A stretch of DNA of 6,830 bases from an uncultured Alphaproteobacteria bacterium (GTDB lineage Bacteria; Pseudomonadota; Alphaproteobacteria; UBA7985; CAJQQZ01), in the NCBI GenBank assembly GCA_905480445.1, contig CAJQQJ010000339.1, forward strand, positions 1-6,830, read 5' to 3'. The notes beneath the pieces are model-generated. The model had not been told where the DNA came from. It ran no database searches and saw only the letters and a program-made list of their open reading frames with translations. The translations under genes and the position numbers were made by a program. Positions 6,462-6,830 of the stretch are shown here, piece by piece (within the stretch, counting starts at the first letter, position 1; each line of letters begins with the position of its first letter).

Positions 6462-6547
6462 ATCTTTGGATTCGCGCTATAGTCTAGGCGATTTGATGAA
6501 CAGGTCTCTATATTAGACCACTATTAGGTTCTGGATTGTGTTTAGGG
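6462..6547. promoter_or_regulatory. Divergent promoter region between ctaA and the leader/lipoprotein genes
   Basis: The two transcription units diverge here, so both promoters should lie within about 90 bp. An inverted repeat GGTCT (6503-6507), seven-base spacer, AGACC (6515-6519) sits in the middle and could be a shared operator. TATAGC on the minus strand near 6476-6481 and TATATT/TATTAG on the plus strand near 6509-6526 are candidate -10 elements without good -35 partners. Confidence 0.35.
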
Positions 6548-6555
6548 AAAGGAGG
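6548..6555 (+). promoter_or_regulatory. Strong Shine-Dalgarno AAAGGAGG
   Basis: This is the best ribosome binding site in the window. It lies 58 nt before the lipoprotein ATG, too far to serve it, but 4 nt before a TTG at 6560. It therefore marks that TTG as a probable start. Confidence 0.6.
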
Positions 6556-6559
6556 CGTC

Positions 6560-6616
6560 TTGTCTCATTTGTTTCCAAACAGGCCAAAACCAGATTTGAA
6601 AGCTATTGATCTATGA
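6560..6616 (+). CDS. Putative 18-codon leader frame coupled to the lipoprotein gene
   Basis: Starting from TTG at 6560, the frame codes for MSHLFPNRPKPDLKAIDL and stops at TGA 6614-6616. That stop overlaps the lipoprotein start as ATGA. The arrangement (strong Shine-Dalgarno, short frame, ATGA junction, no good site before the second gene) is the classic layout for translational coupling. The peptide is basic and proline-containing with no recognised family. Weak points are the rare TTG start and a short 4-nt spacing. The alternative is that the Shine-Dalgarno match is chance and the lipoprotein is translated from a poor site of its own. Confidence 0.4.
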   Translation: MSHLFPNRPKPDLKAIDL

Positions 6617-6830
6617 CTAGGTTGTTTTTGACCTCTTCTTTGGCCGCCCTCACACTGTTTATTTTGGGAGGGTGCTCTGAAATTCATAAGCTTCGTGGCC
6701 AATCAACTGATGATACACAGCAGAAAGCCGTGAATTTGCCAGATAACAAGAAGCTGCCTAGCTCTGAACGTTCTGTCGAAATTGTTGCGCGTCAAGTTGG
6801 ACCCTTGGGGGAACAACTCTCGGATAAGGG
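6613..6830 (+). CDS. Putative lipoprotein, N-terminal part (3' truncated by window edge)
   Basis: An ATG at 6613 opens a frame of 72 codons that is still open at the right edge. The N-terminus is a lipoprotein signal: MTRLFL, a hydrophobic core, then the lipobox LGGC with the lipidated cysteine at C21. Mature residues start CSEIHKL and continue into a polar, lysine- and serine-rich linker (about 26-54) before the more ordered-looking SVEIVARQVGPLGEQLSDKG. An in-frame TGA at 6607-6609 rules out a longer start. Residue +2 is Ser, so the enterobacterial Lol rule would send it to the outer membrane, though that rule is uncertain outside that group. I do not recognise the family, and the missing C-terminus prevents a better call. 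Confidence 0.8.
   Translation, partial: MTRLFLTSSLAALTLFILGGCSEIHKLRGQSTDDTQQKAVNLPDNKKLPSSERSVEIVARQVGPLGEQLSDK

Overview
The window looks like ordinary chromosome of a Gram-negative bacterium, most likely an alphaproteobacterium with moderate GC (somewhat under 50% by eye). The evidence is a COX15/CtaA-type heme A synthase with four conserved histidines, an ApaG protein, a GTP cyclohydrolase I with an extended N-terminus, a periplasmic OmpA-like peptidoglycan-binding protein and a lipoprotein with a clear lipobox. This is an inference from family content, and I cannot name a genus. I see no IS element, phage gene, tRNA, rRNA or CRISPR array.

Layout, left to right. (1) 2-76 may be the last 24 codons of a plus-strand gene cut by the window edge. 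(2) 235-1677 is a complete NAD-dependent-type aldehyde dehydrogenase on the plus strand, closed by an intrinsic terminator at 1703-1736. The T-tract of this terminator overlaps the stop codon of the convergent gene trkH. (3) On the minus strand, read right to left, come apaG (4392-4000), folE (3955-3284) and trkH (3180-1735), with gaps of 44 and 103 bp. They could be one transcript, although their functions (stress/metal-linked ApaG, tetrahydrofolate synthesis, K+ uptake) are not obviously related. (4) A near-perfect 13-bp-stem bidirectional terminator at 4489-4525 separates apaG from the minus-strand gene for a small OmpA-like protein (start reassigned to 5079). That protein has three tandem MQTRYG octapeptides between two cysteines. 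(5) A 299-bp spacer leads to ctaA (6461-5379, minus). (6) Divergent from ctaA, an 18-codon leader frame begins with TTG behind a strong Shine-Dalgarno. Its stop overlaps, as ATGA, the start of a lipoprotein gene (6613 onward) that runs off the right edge.

How the genes work together: CtaA makes heme A for aa3-type cytochrome oxidase, TrkH carries K+ driven by membrane potential or ion gradients, FolE opens tetrahydrofolate synthesis, and the OmpA-like protein probably ties the envelope to peptidoglycan. These are housekeeping and envelope genes, and I see no obvious new multi-gene system. The least explained pieces are the MQTRYG repeat region of the OmpA-like protein and the leader/lipoprotein pair at the right edge.
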